A stretch of DNA of 64,000 bases, taken from NCBI RefSeq assembly GCF_002896875.1, contig NZ_CP023278.1:1488001-1552000 (forward strand), read 5' to 3'. The first letter of the stretch is position 1; every line of letters starts with the position of its first letter. The notes under the pieces were generated by a model, which saw only the letters and a list, made by a program, of their open reading frames with translations, searched no databases and was not told the origin of the DNA. The position numbers were made by a program, and so were the translations under genes. This document shows positions 25,456 to 35,602 of the stretch, one piece after another. The DNA is from Nostoc sp. CENA543. Lineage in GTDB: Bacteria > Cyanobacteriota > Cyanobacteriia > Cyanobacteriales > Nostocaceae.

Positions 25456-28206
25456 ATGGAACTATCTAAAATTATGATTGATAGTCTTCATAAATCCCGC
25501 AAACCTAGAATTATTCCTCTGAGATTCATCTTTATTGTCCCCTTCGTACTCCAAATTGTCGGGGCTGTGAGTCTGGTGGGTTATCTGTCTTATCGCAGTG
25601 GACAGCAGGCTGTGGAAAAGCTAGTAGATGAATTGATGACAGAGACGAGTAATCGCATTCATCAACATCTAGATAATTACTTGGGTAATGCACAAACGAT
25701 TAATCAGATGAATTTGGACGCAGTGAAAACAGGGGTGTTAAACCTCAATGATTTTCAGGCTGTGGGGAAATATTTTTATCATCAACAGAAAGTATTTAAT
25801 TTTACCTATGTCAACTTTGGCAGCAAAGATGGGGGTTTTATCGGTGCAGGGAAAGCCGATGCCCAAGGTAAGATTTTAGAAATATCCGAAACCCTGCAAT
25901 CTCAACCCCAAAAGTATCGTTCCTACTCAGTAGATAACCAAGGAAATCGCCTGCAATTAGTTGATACAGTCATAGCTGATCAAAATGATAGTGCATGGTA
26001 CACAGACGCTGTAAAAGCAGGTAAACCCGTCTGGAGTTCGATTTATACTTGGGCAGTGGTATCGGACATTATTAGTATTTCCGCTAGCGCGCCTGTCTAC
26101 GATTCCCAAAATAATTTGCTGGGTGTACTAGGAATTGATTTAAATCTGAATCAGATTAGTAAGTTTCTCAAAACGCTCAATCCCAGCAGTTCCGGTAGAA
26201 TCTTTATTATGGAGCGTTCCGGGCTGATGGTTGCTAGTTCAGCCGATGAATCTCCCGTTTATGTTGTGAATGGTCAAGGGAAGCAGCTAGCAGCTATTAA
26301 TAGTAGCAAACCCATAATTCGTGATGTTACTCAGAAATTAATCAAGCAATTTGGTAGTCTAAAAGCGATCGCTACACCGCAATTACTCCGTCTCTATGTT
26401 CCCCAAAAGACTTTTGTGAAGGTCATTCCCTACCGCGATCAATACGGTTTAGATTGGCTGGTAGTGATGACAATTCCTGAATCTGATTTTATGGGCAAGA
26501 TTCAGGCTAACACCAATATGACAGCTTTACTTTGTTTATTAACCTTGGTAATTGCTATAGGGTTGGGGATTATTACTTGCAATTTGATTACATCACCGAT
26601 TCGGCAATTAAGTCAAGCAAGTAAAGCGATCGCGGATGGCAAACTCAGCCAAGTCGTGGAAATTCAGGGCATTGCGGAACTTGAAACCCTAGCAGATGCC
26701 TTTAATGAGATGGCTTTGCAGTTACACACGGCTTTTACCACCTTAGAAAATCGTGTCCAAGAACGCACTCTAGAATTAGCCATTGCTAAAGAAAAAGCAG
26801 AAGCAGCAAACCAGGCTAAAAGTACATTTATCGCCAACATGAGTCATGAATTGCGATCGCCTCTCAATGCCATTCTCGGCTTTTCGCAATTAATGTTACG
26901 CTCTTCCCACCTATCTCCAGAACATCATGAAAGTGTGGGGATTATCTATCGTAGTGGTGATTATCTCCTCACACTCATTAATAATATTCTCGACTTATCG
27001 AAATTAGAAGCGGGGAAAATGACCCTCAATCCCAGTAATTTTGATTTATATCAATTACTGGATGATTTAGAAGATATGTTCTCTTTACGCGCTAGTAATC
27101 AGGGGTTAAATCTCATCTTTCAACGATGTGAAAATCTCCCTCGCTATATTTGCACCGATGCCATCAAACTCCGCCAAGTTTTAATTAATTTAATTAGCAA
27201 TGCTATCAAATTTACTCAACAGGGTGGCATTAGTTTAACTATCAATCATCATACAGATAGCCCAGATATTTTTACCATTTATTTTAAATTGCATGATACA
27301 GGGGTAGGCATTGCTGCCGCAGAATTACCCCACTTATTTCATGATTTTTCCCAAGCACAAGCCGGCAAAGACTCTCAAGAAGGAACTGGTTTAGGTTTAG
27401 CCATTAGTCGCAAATTTGTGCAGTTAATGGGAGGGGATATCACAGTCACTAGTGAATTAGGTAAAGGCACAACCTTTGCATTTGATATTCCAGCCCAATT
27501 AGGTCAAAAAGCTCATATTAATAGTTTAGAAATTCATCCCCAAGTTTTAGAACTAGCACCAGGTCAACCTAAATATAGAATACTCATAGTTGATGATAAA
27601 CCAATTAACCGCCAATTACTAATTAAACTGTTAACACCGTTAGGGTTTGAAATTCAAGAGGCAAGCAACGGCCAAGAAGCCGTTACTATTTGGGATGAAT
27701 GGCAACCGCATCTGATTTGGATGGATATGCGAATGCCAATTATGGATGGTTACGAAGCCACAAAATATATTAAATCTACAACCAAAGGTCATGCTACAGC
27801 CATCATTGCCTTGACTGCCAGTGTCTTAGAAGAGGAAAAAGCCATCACTCTTTCTGCTGGGTGCGATGACTTCCTGCGTAAGCCTTTTGTGGAACATCTG
27901 ATTTTTGACACCTTAGCCAAGCATCTCGGTGTTAAATACATCTTTGCCCAAACTCCTACAACCACTCCAGATGAGGTCAAACAGAGTATCTTGACTTCAT
28001 CAGATTTTAGCTCTATGCCGGAAACGTGGATTGCTCAATTATATGCAGCTGCCCTGGAAGCTAATACCAAACTCGTCCTCGAACTTATTCAAGAAATTCC
28101 TGAAACTACAATGACTTTGAAAGAATCACTGACAAAATTAGCGAAGCAATTTAAATTTGAGGAGTTGGTTGATTTAGTCGAGCCGATAATCAGCAATGAA
28201 TTTTGA
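25456..28206 (+). CDS. Membrane dCache hybrid histidine kinase with receiver
   Basis: A 916-residue sensor. A first helix ([21 protein letters not shown]) is followed by a periplasmic dCache-type domain of about 280 residues containing [20 protein letters not shown] and [14 protein letters not shown] second helix ([18 protein letters not shown]), HAMP, coiled coil, HisKA ([19 protein letters not shown]) and HATPase ([20 protein letters not shown]) follow. A receiver ([12 protein letters not shown], aspartate in [14 protein letters not shown]) and a tail of about 85 residues end the protein. ATG 25456 has GAGGG five bases upstream; TTG 25444 is an alternative. It overlaps the next gene by 11 bases, so the GGDEF regulator is its likely output partner. 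dCache ligands are often small organic molecules. Confidence 0.9.
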   Translation: MELSKIMIDSLHKSRKPRIIPLRFIFIVPFVLQIVGAVSLVGYLSYRSGQQAVEKLVDELMTETSNRIHQHLDNYLGNAQTINQMNLDAVKTGVLNLNDFQAVGKYFYHQQKVFNFTYVNFGSKDGGFIGAGKADAQGKILEISETLQSQPQKYRSYSVDNQGNRLQLVDTVIADQNDSAWYTDAVKAGKPVWSSIYTWAVVSDIISISASAPVYDSQNNLLGVLGIDLNLNQISKFLKTLNPSSSGRIFIMERSGLMVASSADESPVYVVNGQGKQLAAINSSKPIIRDVTQKLIKQFGSLKAIATPQLLRLYVPQKTFVKVIPYRDQYGLDWLVVMTIPESDFMGKIQANTNMTALLCLLTLVIAIGLGIITCNLITSPIRQLSQASKAIADGKLSQVVEIQGIAELETLADAFNEMALQLHTAFTTLENRVQERTLELAIAKEKAEAANQAKSTFIANMSHELRSPLNAILGFSQLMLRSSHLSPEHHESVGIIYRSGDYLLTLINNILDLSKLEAGKMTLNPSNFDLYQLLDDLEDMFSLRASNQGLNLIFQRCENLPRYICTDAIKLRQVLINLISNAIKFTQQGGISLTINHHTDSPDIFTIYFKLHDTGVGIAAAELPHLFHDFSQAQAGKDSQEGTGLGLAISRKFVQLMGGDITVTSELGKGTTFAFDIPAQLGQKAHINSLEIHPQVLELAPGQPKYRILIVDDKPINRQLLIKLLTPLGFEIQEASNGQEAVTIWDEWQPHLIWMDMRMPIMDGYEATKYIKSTTKGHATAIIALTASVLEEEKAITLSAGCDDFLRKPFVEHLIFDTLAKHLGVKYIFAQTPTTTPDEVKQSILTSSDFSSMPETWIAQLYAAALEANTKLVLELIQEIPETTMTLKESLTKLAKQFKFEELVDLVEPIISNEF

Positions 28207-29563
28207 TTCTGAGACAGCAACTAAAGGGAACATTCTGCTAGTAGACGACATCCCCGAAAATTTACAGTTATTAAGTGATTCTCTAATCAATATCGGCTAC
28301 ACTGTTCGCAGCGTCACGACTGGACGGATGGCACTAAAAACCATCAATGTGAAGCGACCAGATATTATTCTGTTAGATATCAAGATGCCAGAAATGGATG
28401 GCTATCAAGTCTGTAAGATTCTCAAAGCTGATGAACTTCTCCGCAGCATTCCCGTAATTTTTATTAGTGCTTTAGATGACGTTTTTGATAAAGTTACTGC
28501 CTTTCAATTAGGGGGAATAGACTACATTACTAAACCCTTTCAGATGGAAGAAGTGGTTGCACGCATCGAAAATCAATTAACCATTCAACGTCAACAACGG
28601 CTTCTAGAGCAAGAAAATATTAAACGGCGAGAAACAGAAGAAATACTATATCAATCGAGGGCAATACTTGCCAGCATTTTGAATAGTTCACTCGATGGTA
28701 TTGCTGCAATGCAAGCTGTCCGCAACCCCACAACCGGAGAAATCGAAGATTTTCGTTGCTTAGTTGTTAATCCTGTGATTGCTAGAGCCTTCAACAGTAG
28801 GTATGAGGATATGATTGGTAAATCCCTCCTCAAAGAATTTTTATCATCCAGAGATCCAGAACTCTTTGATGAGTTTGTGAAGATTGTGGAGACAGGAAAA
28901 CCCTTAAAACGAGATTTTTACTATCAATTTGGTGATTCTTTGTGGCATCACTTTGTTGCAGTTAAGCTAGGTGATGGTTTTGCTATTACCGTCCGTGATA
29001 TCACTGGACGCAAGAAAGTGGAACTAGCTCTACAAGATGCAAATCAGAAGCTAGAGCAATTAGCAAATCTCGATGGTTTGACGCAGGTGGCTAACCGTCG
29101 GTGCTTTGATAAGCGACTACAAGAAGCATGGCAATTTTTGACACTAGAACAAAAACCCCTGTCGCTGATTTTATTCGATGTGGATAAATTCAAATCCTAT
29201 AATGATTACTATGGTCATCTTGCAGGTGATGATTGTTTAATCAAGATAGCGCAGACAGTACAACAGATAGTTGACCATTCTGTAGGTCTTGTGGCGCGTT
29301 ATGGCGGAGAAGAATTTGCGGTACTTCTGCCTGAAACTGATTTAGATCAAGCAATCAAAGTTGCACAAAATATTCAACAAGCAATTTACTCACAGGCTAT
29401 TCCCCACGCCCAGTCTGATATTCAAGGTATAGTCACACTGAGTTTAGGGATTAGTTGTGTGATTCCCTCTAGAGAAATGAAACCAGATACACTCATCGCT
29501 TTAGCCGATAAAGCATTATACAACGCCAAAAAACAGGGACGCGATCGCTATTGCCTTTCCTAA
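28196..29563 (+). CDS. Response regulator with PAS-like and GGDEF domains (diguanylate cyclase)
   Basis: A 455-residue protein. The receiver (1-125) has the aspartate D61 in [14 protein letters not shown] and KPFQ near its end. A coiled coil and a PAS-like domain (about 150-280, [15 protein letters not shown]) follow. The GGDEF domain (about 290-455) has [11 protein letters not shown] and active-site GGEEF, so it should make cyclic di-GMP from two GTP when phosphorylated. The inhibitory RxxD site, normally just before the A-R-Y-GGEEF stretch, is replaced by HSVG, so feedback inhibition through that site is unlikely. ATG 28196 overlaps the end of the hybrid kinase gene, strongly linking the two. 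Confidence 0.9.
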   Translation: MNFDSETATKGNILLVDDIPENLQLLSDSLINIGYTVRSVTTGRMALKTINVKRPDIILLDIKMPEMDGYQVCKILKADELLRSIPVIFISALDDVFDKVTAFQLGGIDYITKPFQMEEVVARIENQLTIQRQQRLLEQENIKRRETEEILYQSRAILASILNSSLDGIAAMQAVRNPTTGEIEDFRCLVVNPVIARAFNSRYEDMIGKSLLKEFLSSRDPELFDEFVKIVETGKPLKRDFYYQFGDSLWHHFVAVKLGDGFAITVRDITGRKKVELALQDANQKLEQLANLDGLTQVANRRCFDKRLQEAWQFLTLEQKPLSLILFDVDKFKSYNDYYGHLAGDDCLIKIAQTVQQIVDHSVGLVARYGGEEFAVLLPETDLDQAIKVAQNIQQAIYSQAIPHAQSDIQGIVTLSLGISCVIPSREMKPDTLIALADKALYNAKKQGRDRYCLS

Positions 29564-29833
29564 AGCCAGAATCATATCTCATCCACTGTAAAACTAATCA
29601 TTAATCAGTGGTGACTATTGACTAATGACTATTTCACAAAAATTAAATTTTATCATACCGAACATAAACTAATATTTACTGGCAATTATGGTGTATTTAA
29701 ATCTCTTTGTCAGGTTAGCTGTTGCTGATGAGTCAATATAACATCAGTCATCTCTTTACTAGTTATTATCTAGTGGGATGACAAAATATTCATCAAAATC
29801 TCGGTTAGTTTTGGCTTAACCAGCATCTGTCAA
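29564..29833. other. Spacer and likely promoter of the phytochrome gene
   Basis: 270 AT-rich bases with one short STRR-like string (GACTATTGACTAATGACTA near 29609). No gene or strong hairpin is seen. A new promoter for the photoreceptor operon probably lies here. Confidence 0.4.
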
Positions 29834-32152
29834 GTGAATAAAAAGTATATTAGAGTCAGTCGCATACTCAGTCAAAATCATCGAGGCTCAAACGTGAACA
29901 CTGACAAAACTACTACCGATTTTCAGGTTGACCTCAGTAATTGTGACCAAGAACCAATTCATATTCCTGGTTCTATTCAGCCTCATGGTGTACTTTTAGC
30001 CTTAGACGCAGCCAAGTTAACGATTTTACAAGTTAGTAACAACACATTTGATTTTTTTGGCATACATCCAGAAAAACTTCTTAATCAGAATTTAGACATT
30101 TTATTAGAGACAGAACAAGTCAATTTTCTCAAAGATTGCTTAGATGCTGAAGATTTACCAATTGTTAATCCTATAGACTTTATTATCAAAACCAATAACC
30201 ACACAAAAAGTTTTGACGGGATTATCTATCGTTGTTGTGAAACTATCATTTTAGAACTAGAGCCAAGCACATCAGAGAAAAATCACGTTTTTTTTAGATT
30301 TTATCATTTAGTGAAATTAGCACTCACGAAACTACAAGCAGCCACTAACATTGCAGAAATTAGTCAGATTTTAGCCAAAGAAGTGAAACGAATCACTGGT
30401 TTTGACCGAGTGATGATCTATCGCTTCGATGAAAATTGGAACGGTATTGTCATTGCAGAAGAAAAGCCTGAATATCTCACATCATACTTAGGTTTACATT
30501 ACCCTGCTTCTGATATTCCGCAACAGGCTAGGAAATTATATGCGGAAAATTGGCTCAGAATCATTCCCAATGCAGACTACCAGCCAGCAGCAATTATCAC
30601 CACAAATAACCCTCTAAATCATCAGCCTTTAGATTTGGGAAAATCAGTTTTGCGGAGTGTCTCACCACTGCACATTGAATATCTGCAAAATATGGGTGTG
30701 ACTGCTTCTATGTCTATCTCCCTACTCAAAAATCAAAAACTTTGGGGTTTGATTGCTTGTCATCATCAGTCACCAAAATATGTTCCCTACGAAATTAGGA
30801 GTGCTTGTGAATTTTTAGGACAGATGGCTTCTATAGAAATGAGTGCTAAAGAAGATAATGAAAATAAAGAATCTAAAATTCAACTCAAGTCTGTACATAG
30901 CAAATTAGTGGAATATATGTCAGTGGAAAATAATTTCACTGATGCGTTAATTAACTATCATCCAAATATCCTTGATTTAGTTAATGCCACAGGGGCTGCT
31001 ATTTGTCTACATGGTAAATATCATTTTGTCGGTCATACTCCCAGTCAGCCAGATATTGAGCATTTAATTAATTGGCTCAGTAATCATCAGAATCAAGAAG
31101 TTTTTTATACTGATTCTTTAGCCACAATTTATCCAGAAGCAGAACAACTGCGGGATGTTGCAAGTGGATTGATCGCAATTTCTATTTCTAAAAGCCAAAA
31201 AAACTATATTTTGTGGTTTCGTCCAGAAGAAATCCAGACTGTCAACTGGGGAGGTAATCCTCATAAAGCTGTCGAAATCAAAGCTAACGGAAGTGTGCGT
31301 CTATCACCTCGCAAATCTTTTGCATTATGGCAAGAAACAGTGCAGTTGAAATCTTTACCGTGGAAACCTTATGAAATTAACGCAGCTTTAGAATTACGCA
31401 GTGCCATTATTAGTATTGTGCTGCAAAAAGTCGATGAATTAGCTCAATTGAATCTAGAATTAGAGCGCAGTAATAAAGAATTAGATGCTTTTGCTTATAT
31501 TGCATCCCATGATTTGAAAGAACCCTTGCGGGGAATCCATAATTACTCTAATTTTTTAATGGAGGACTACGGGAATATTATCAACTCTGAAGGTAAAGAT
31601 AAATTAATCACCCTCATTCGTCTAACTCAACGCATGGAGGATTTAATTGATTCTCTACTGCATTTTTCCAGGCTAGGAAGAGCTGATCTTTCCATGCAGC
31701 CAACAAATCTTAATGACGTAGTGCATCGGATTTTAGATATGTTAAGGGTGAGAATTGAGGAATCAGGCGTAGAAATCCGCATACCTAGACCATTACCAAC
31801 AGTTTATTGCGATCGCGTGCAATTAGGCGAAGTTTTTAGTAACCTGATTACTAACGCTATTAAATACAACGACAAACCCAACAAATGGATTGAAATTGGC
31901 TATCTAGACCATTCCACACGACAAATCACATTTTATATTCAAGATAACGGTATAGGGATTCGGGAAAAGCACTTTGATGCAATTTTTCGGATTTTCAAAC
32001 GACTACACGGCCCTAGTAAATATGGTGGTGGTACAGGCGCAGGACTCACCATTGCTAAAAAAATTGTCGAACGACATGGTGGTCAAATTTGGTTAGAGTC
32101 AACTTATGGGGAAGGTAGCATTTTCTATTTCACATTAAAAGGAACAGAGTAA
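29834..32152 (+). CDS. Bacteriophytochrome histidine kinase (PAS-GAF-PHY-HisKA-HATPase)
   Basis: A 772-residue red/far-red photoreceptor kinase. The PAS domain begins with SNCDQEPIHIPGSIQPHG; C37 (from GTG 29834) is at the biliverdin-attachment position of bacteriophytochromes. The GAF domain has PASDIPQQARKLY and SPLHIEYLQNMGV. Isoleucine replaces the GAF cysteine that binds phycocyanobilin in Cph1-type proteins, so a biliverdin chromophore is inferred. The PHY domain shows ILWFRPEEIQTVNWGGNPHK and the tongue motif SPRKSF. HisKA is AYIASHDLKEPLRG and HATPase holds DNGIGIREKHF and GTGAGLTIAKK. The start is uncertain: GTG 29834 or the in-frame GTG 20 codons later (29894), which would still keep the cysteine. 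An Rcp-type regulator follows. Confidence 0.9.
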   Translation: MNKKYIRVSRILSQNHRGSNVNTDKTTTDFQVDLSNCDQEPIHIPGSIQPHGVLLALDAAKLTILQVSNNTFDFFGIHPEKLLNQNLDILLETEQVNFLKDCLDAEDLPIVNPIDFIIKTNNHTKSFDGIIYRCCETIILELEPSTSEKNHVFFRFYHLVKLALTKLQAATNIAEISQILAKEVKRITGFDRVMIYRFDENWNGIVIAEEKPEYLTSYLGLHYPASDIPQQARKLYAENWLRIIPNADYQPAAIITTNNPLNHQPLDLGKSVLRSVSPLHIEYLQNMGVTASMSISLLKNQKLWGLIACHHQSPKYVPYEIRSACEFLGQMASIEMSAKEDNENKESKIQLKSVHSKLVEYMSVENNFTDALINYHPNILDLVNATGAAICLHGKYHFVGHTPSQPDIEHLINWLSNHQNQEVFYTDSLATIYPEAEQLRDVASGLIAISISKSQKNYILWFRPEEIQTVNWGGNPHKAVEIKANGSVRLSPRKSFALWQETVQLKSLPWKPYEINAALELRSAIISIVLQKVDELAQLNLELERSNKELDAFAYIASHDLKEPLRGIHNYSNFLMEDYGNIINSEGKDKLITLIRLTQRMEDLIDSLLHFSRLGRADLSMQPTNLNDVVHRILDMLRVRIEESGVEIRIPRPLPTVYCDRVQLGEVFSNLITNAIKYNDKPNKWIEIGYLDHSTRQITFYIQDNGIGIREKHFDAIFRIFKRLHGPSKYGGGTGAGLTIAKKIVERHGGQIWLESTYGEGSIFYFTLKGTE

Positions 32153-32274
32153 ACAAGGGAGCCGGAACGTAGGGAGAAATAAAGCTGATTTCAGAAAATT
32201 TTTGGAGTTTGAAGAACACAATTAAAAATAAAATTTTAAAAAACTAACAGAATTTATCCCCTACACCCTATTTC

Positions 32275-32730
32275 ATGATTGGTAACACCACCCAACCTTT
32301 ATTAGTAATTGAAGATAGTGATGAAGACTTTGAAGCTTTGCGTCGATTCCTGCAAAAAGAAGAGGTAATAAATCCTATTTTTCGTTGTGTAGATGGCGAT
32401 GAAGCTCTAGATTTTCTCTACCATTATGGAACTTACCGAGATACACAAGTTTACCCCAGACCATCAATTATTTTACTTGATCTGAATTTACCTGGAACTG
32501 ATGGGCGCGATGTTATAGCTCAAATTAAGCAAGACCAAAACCTCAAATCTATTCCCATAATTGTATTCACAACTTCTTGTAACCCTAAAGATATTGAAAT
32601 ATGTTATCAATACTGTGTTGCTAGTTATATTCTCAAACCAATTGATATGAACAGATTAGCCGCAACTATTCATAGCTTCTTAATCTACTGGTTAAATATT
32701 GTAGTTCTCCCTGATACTGTTAGCAAATAG
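32275..32730 (+). CDS. Rcp-type single-domain response regulator (phytochrome partner)
   Basis: A 151-residue receiver-only protein of the Rcp family, the usual phosphoacceptor for cyanobacterial phytochrome kinases. The acidic pocket is [16 protein letters not shown], the phosphoacceptor is D69 in [16 protein letters not shown], the switch threonine lies in [14 protein letters not shown] and the lysine in ILKPIDMN. The family-specific insert [14 protein letters not shown] is present. It lies 122 bases after the phytochrome gene and ends two bases before the next ATG, so it is translationally close to the following hybrid kinase. There is no output domain; it should shuttle phosphate or act by protein contact. 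Confidence 0.92.
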   Translation: MIGNTTQPLLVIEDSDEDFEALRRFLQKEEVINPIFRCVDGDEALDFLYHYGTYRDTQVYPRPSIILLDLNLPGTDGRDVIAQIKQDQNLKSIPIIVFTTSCNPKDIEICYQYCVASYILKPIDMNRLAATIHSFLIYWLNIVVLPDTVSK

Positions 32731-32732
32731 TC

Positions 32733-35450
32733 ATGGCACAACCGCTAACTATTTTAATTATCGATGATTCTCCTGAAGACCGTCATACTTATCGTCGTCA
32801 TCTTCAACAAGAATCAGAAAATAACTATGAAATTATCGAATATGAATTAGGTGAAGACGCTTTAGAATTTTGTCAGAAATCCCTCCCTGATGCTATCTTA
32901 TTAGATTTTTTGTTGCCTGATGTAGATGGGTTAGAATTTCTTGCTGAATTACAAAGGATAGCTCAAAAAAATATGCCTGCTGTGGTCATGCTAACTGGCT
33001 ATGGCAATGAAGATATTGCTGTCCAAGCTATGAAGAATGGTGTTGATGACTATCTAGTGAAAGGACAAACAACTGGGGAAAATTTACGCTCAACTTTGTA
33101 TTCAGCGATTAAAAATGTCAAATTAAGAGCAGAACTACATCGGAGTGAAGAACAGTTACGAGAAAGTCAAAAGCTGGTAGAACGCATTGCTAAGACGACA
33201 CCAGGAATCCTGTATGTTTATGATTTGGTAGAACAGCAAAATGTGTATTTGAATCAGAAGATAACAAATATATTGGAGTATACACCGCAATCGATTCAAG
33301 CTTTGGGAAAAGAATTTTTGACTCACATCATGCACCCTGACGATTTGGCAAAGATACCTAGTGTATTTCAACAATTTGATACGGCTGAAGATGGAGAAGT
33401 GGTTGAGCATGAATATCGAATGCGACACGCTAACGGTGAATGGCGGTGGTTTAACAGTCGTAATTCCATATTTAGTCGAAATCCTGACGGTTCACCACGT
33501 CAAATAGTTGGCACAGCTTTTGATATCACTAGTCGTAAGCAAATAGAACAAGAATTGCGCGATAGTAATGAGCGTTTTCAATTAGCCACAGCAGCAATTA
33601 ATTCTTTAATTTATGACTGGAATGTCGAGACTAATCAAGTTACCAGAACTGAAGGGCTAACTCGAATTTTAGGCTATTCTTTGGAAGAAACAGAACCTAC
33701 TCCTCAATGGTGGCAAAATTGCATTCATCCTGATGATTTAGATATTGCATTACAGCAATTTCAGACTTTTGTCGCAGAGCAAGAGCGTTACACAATTGAG
33801 TATCGAGTGCGCCACAAGAATAACTACTATATTTATGTATTAGATCAGGGAATAATTATTAGAAATCAACAAGGCAAAGCAGTCAGAGTTGTTGGGAGTA
33901 CAACCGATATTAGCGAACAGCAAGCTGCATTTCGAGAACGTAAATCCGCAGAAATGGCATTGCGTCAAAGCGAAGCCAAATTCCGCCGCATTGTGGAATC
34001 CAATATTGTCGGTGTGTATTTCGGTGATTTCAGTGGCAAAATATACGAAGCCAATAATGCTTTCTTAGAAATGCTTGGTTACAGCCGTGCAGAACTAGAA
34101 GCGGGTCAGCTGTACTGGAATGTGATGACACCCCCAGAATATCAAGACCTCGACCAACACAAAATGCAGGAATTGCAGATTTATGGAGCTTGTAACCCGT
34201 TTGAGAAGGAATATCTGCACAAAGATGGCTCGCGTGTGCCTATATTGCTGGGAATTGCTCAAATTGAAGGGAGAGAGGATGCTGGCTATGCTGCGTGTTT
34301 TGTACTTAATCTCAGTCAACGTAAACGTGCTGAAGCAGCTTTACGCCGAAGTGAGGAACACTATCGTTACTTATCGAATGTCGTACCTCATCTAGTGTGG
34401 ATTTGTAATCCTCAAGGAGAATGTGAACATCTGAATCAACGCTGGTATGAGTTTACTGGACGGACTATTGAGCAATCACTGGGATTTGGCTGGAAAGATG
34501 TCATTCATCCTGATGATTTGGCTGTGGTAATGCGGGAATGGACAAAAGTAATGCACATAGGAGAACCTTATGAACAAGAAATGAGATATCGCAAATATGA
34601 TGGCAGTTATCGCTGGCATTTAGTCAGAGCTATTCCCATTAAAAATCAGCAAGGGGAAATCAGACAATGGTTTGGTTCTAGTACGGATATTGATGATTAC
34701 AAACAATTACAAGCAGAACGCGATCGCCTTTTGCAACTAGAAAAAACTGCCAGAACAGAAGCTGAAGCCGCTAACCGTGCCAAAGATGAGTTTGTAGCGA
34801 TGGTATCTCATGATTTGCGATCGCCACTTAATGCGATTCTGGGCTGGGCGCAACTGCTGAAAACTCGTAACTTGGATGAAGCTGATTTTACCCGCGCCGT
34901 AGAAACTATTGAACGTAATGCCAAATCCCAAGCCAAACTCCTAGAAGACTTGCTTGATATCTCACGTATTCTTCGCAGCAAATTACGGTTAGAACTGACT
35001 CAAGTGAATTTAGCGGCAATTATCAGTGTAGCGATTGAGACTGCTTACCCCTCAGCCCAAGCGAAAAATATTATTATAGAATCAGCAATTGATCAATCAA
35101 TTCCCAGCATTACTGGTGATATTCATCGATTATTGCAAGTTTTAGGCAATCTGCTTTCTAATGCTATTAAATTTACCCCGGATAGCGGCAGAATTATTGT
35201 TACTCTATCAGGCGAAAATGCTCAAGCTCAAATTACGGTAACTGATACTGGAATTGGTATTGATCCAGAGTTTCTCCCCCAGGTTTTTGAACGCTATCAT
35301 CAAGCAAATATTCATCATCAACAGGGTGGTTTAGGATTAGGTTTGGCGATCGCTCGTCATCTAGTAGAATTACACGGCGGGACAATTAACGTTACTAGTC
35401 CTGGTGTGGGAAAAGGTGCTACTTTTATCATTAAATTGCCATTACTTTGA
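32733..35450 (+). CDS. REC-multiPAS histidine kinase
   Basis: A 905-residue soluble kinase. An N-terminal receiver (1-125, aspartate D58 in AILLDFLLPDVDG) is followed by a coiled coil and four PAS/PAC units (about 145-260, 275-400, 410-535 and 545-660; for example FLTHIMHPDDLAKIPSV and GFGWKDVIHPDDLAVV, with the PAC pattern GSSTDIDDYKQL). HisKA is [23 protein letters not shown] and HATPase contains NAIKFTPDSG, DTGIGIDPEF and GLGLAIARHLVELHGG. It could accept phosphate from the upstream phytochrome system through its receiver and combine it with PAS signals; that flow is inference. The gene starts two bases after the Rcp stop. Confidence 0.9.
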   Translation: MAQPLTILIIDDSPEDRHTYRRHLQQESENNYEIIEYELGEDALEFCQKSLPDAILLDFLLPDVDGLEFLAELQRIAQKNMPAVVMLTGYGNEDIAVQAMKNGVDDYLVKGQTTGENLRSTLYSAIKNVKLRAELHRSEEQLRESQKLVERIAKTTPGILYVYDLVEQQNVYLNQKITNILEYTPQSIQALGKEFLTHIMHPDDLAKIPSVFQQFDTAEDGEVVEHEYRMRHANGEWRWFNSRNSIFSRNPDGSPRQIVGTAFDITSRKQIEQELRDSNERFQLATAAINSLIYDWNVETNQVTRTEGLTRILGYSLEETEPTPQWWQNCIHPDDLDIALQQFQTFVAEQERYTIEYRVRHKNNYYIYVLDQGIIIRNQQGKAVRVVGSTTDISEQQAAFRERKSAEMALRQSEAKFRRIVESNIVGVYFGDFSGKIYEANNAFLEMLGYSRAELEAGQLYWNVMTPPEYQDLDQHKMQELQIYGACNPFEKEYLHKDGSRVPILLGIAQIEGREDAGYAACFVLNLSQRKRAEAALRRSEEHYRYLSNVVPHLVWICNPQGECEHLNQRWYEFTGRTIEQSLGFGWKDVIHPDDLAVVMREWTKVMHIGEPYEQEMRYRKYDGSYRWHLVRAIPIKNQQGEIRQWFGSSTDIDDYKQLQAERDRLLQLEKTARTEAEAANRAKDEFVAMVSHDLRSPLNAILGWAQLLKTRNLDEADFTRAVETIERNAKSQAKLLEDLLDISRILRSKLRLELTQVNLAAIISVAIETAYPSAQAKNIIIESAIDQSIPSITGDIHRLLQVLGNLLSNAIKFTPDSGRIIVTLSGENAQAQITVTDTGIGIDPEFLPQVFERYHQANIHHQQGGLGLGLAIARHLVELHGGTINVTSPGVGKGATFIIKLPLL

Positions 35451-35602
35451 TTATTTAAAATCCCCTGTGTCATGTGTGAATTTTAAATGAATCCTAGTTG
35501 AAATTTTTGCTCAAATTCAGCTTCATCTGCAACAGATGGGAACACTAAATCTTGAGATCAATGCACCTCTTTGTCTACATTCTCAAGATTCAACTGATTA
35601 TC

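Noticed and set aside
35552-35602. Longer N-terminus for the GAF kinase (MRSMHLFVYILKIQLII)
   Set aside because: It would add a hydrophobic stretch to an otherwise soluble kinase; ATG 35603 fits the domain start better, though it is not excluded.
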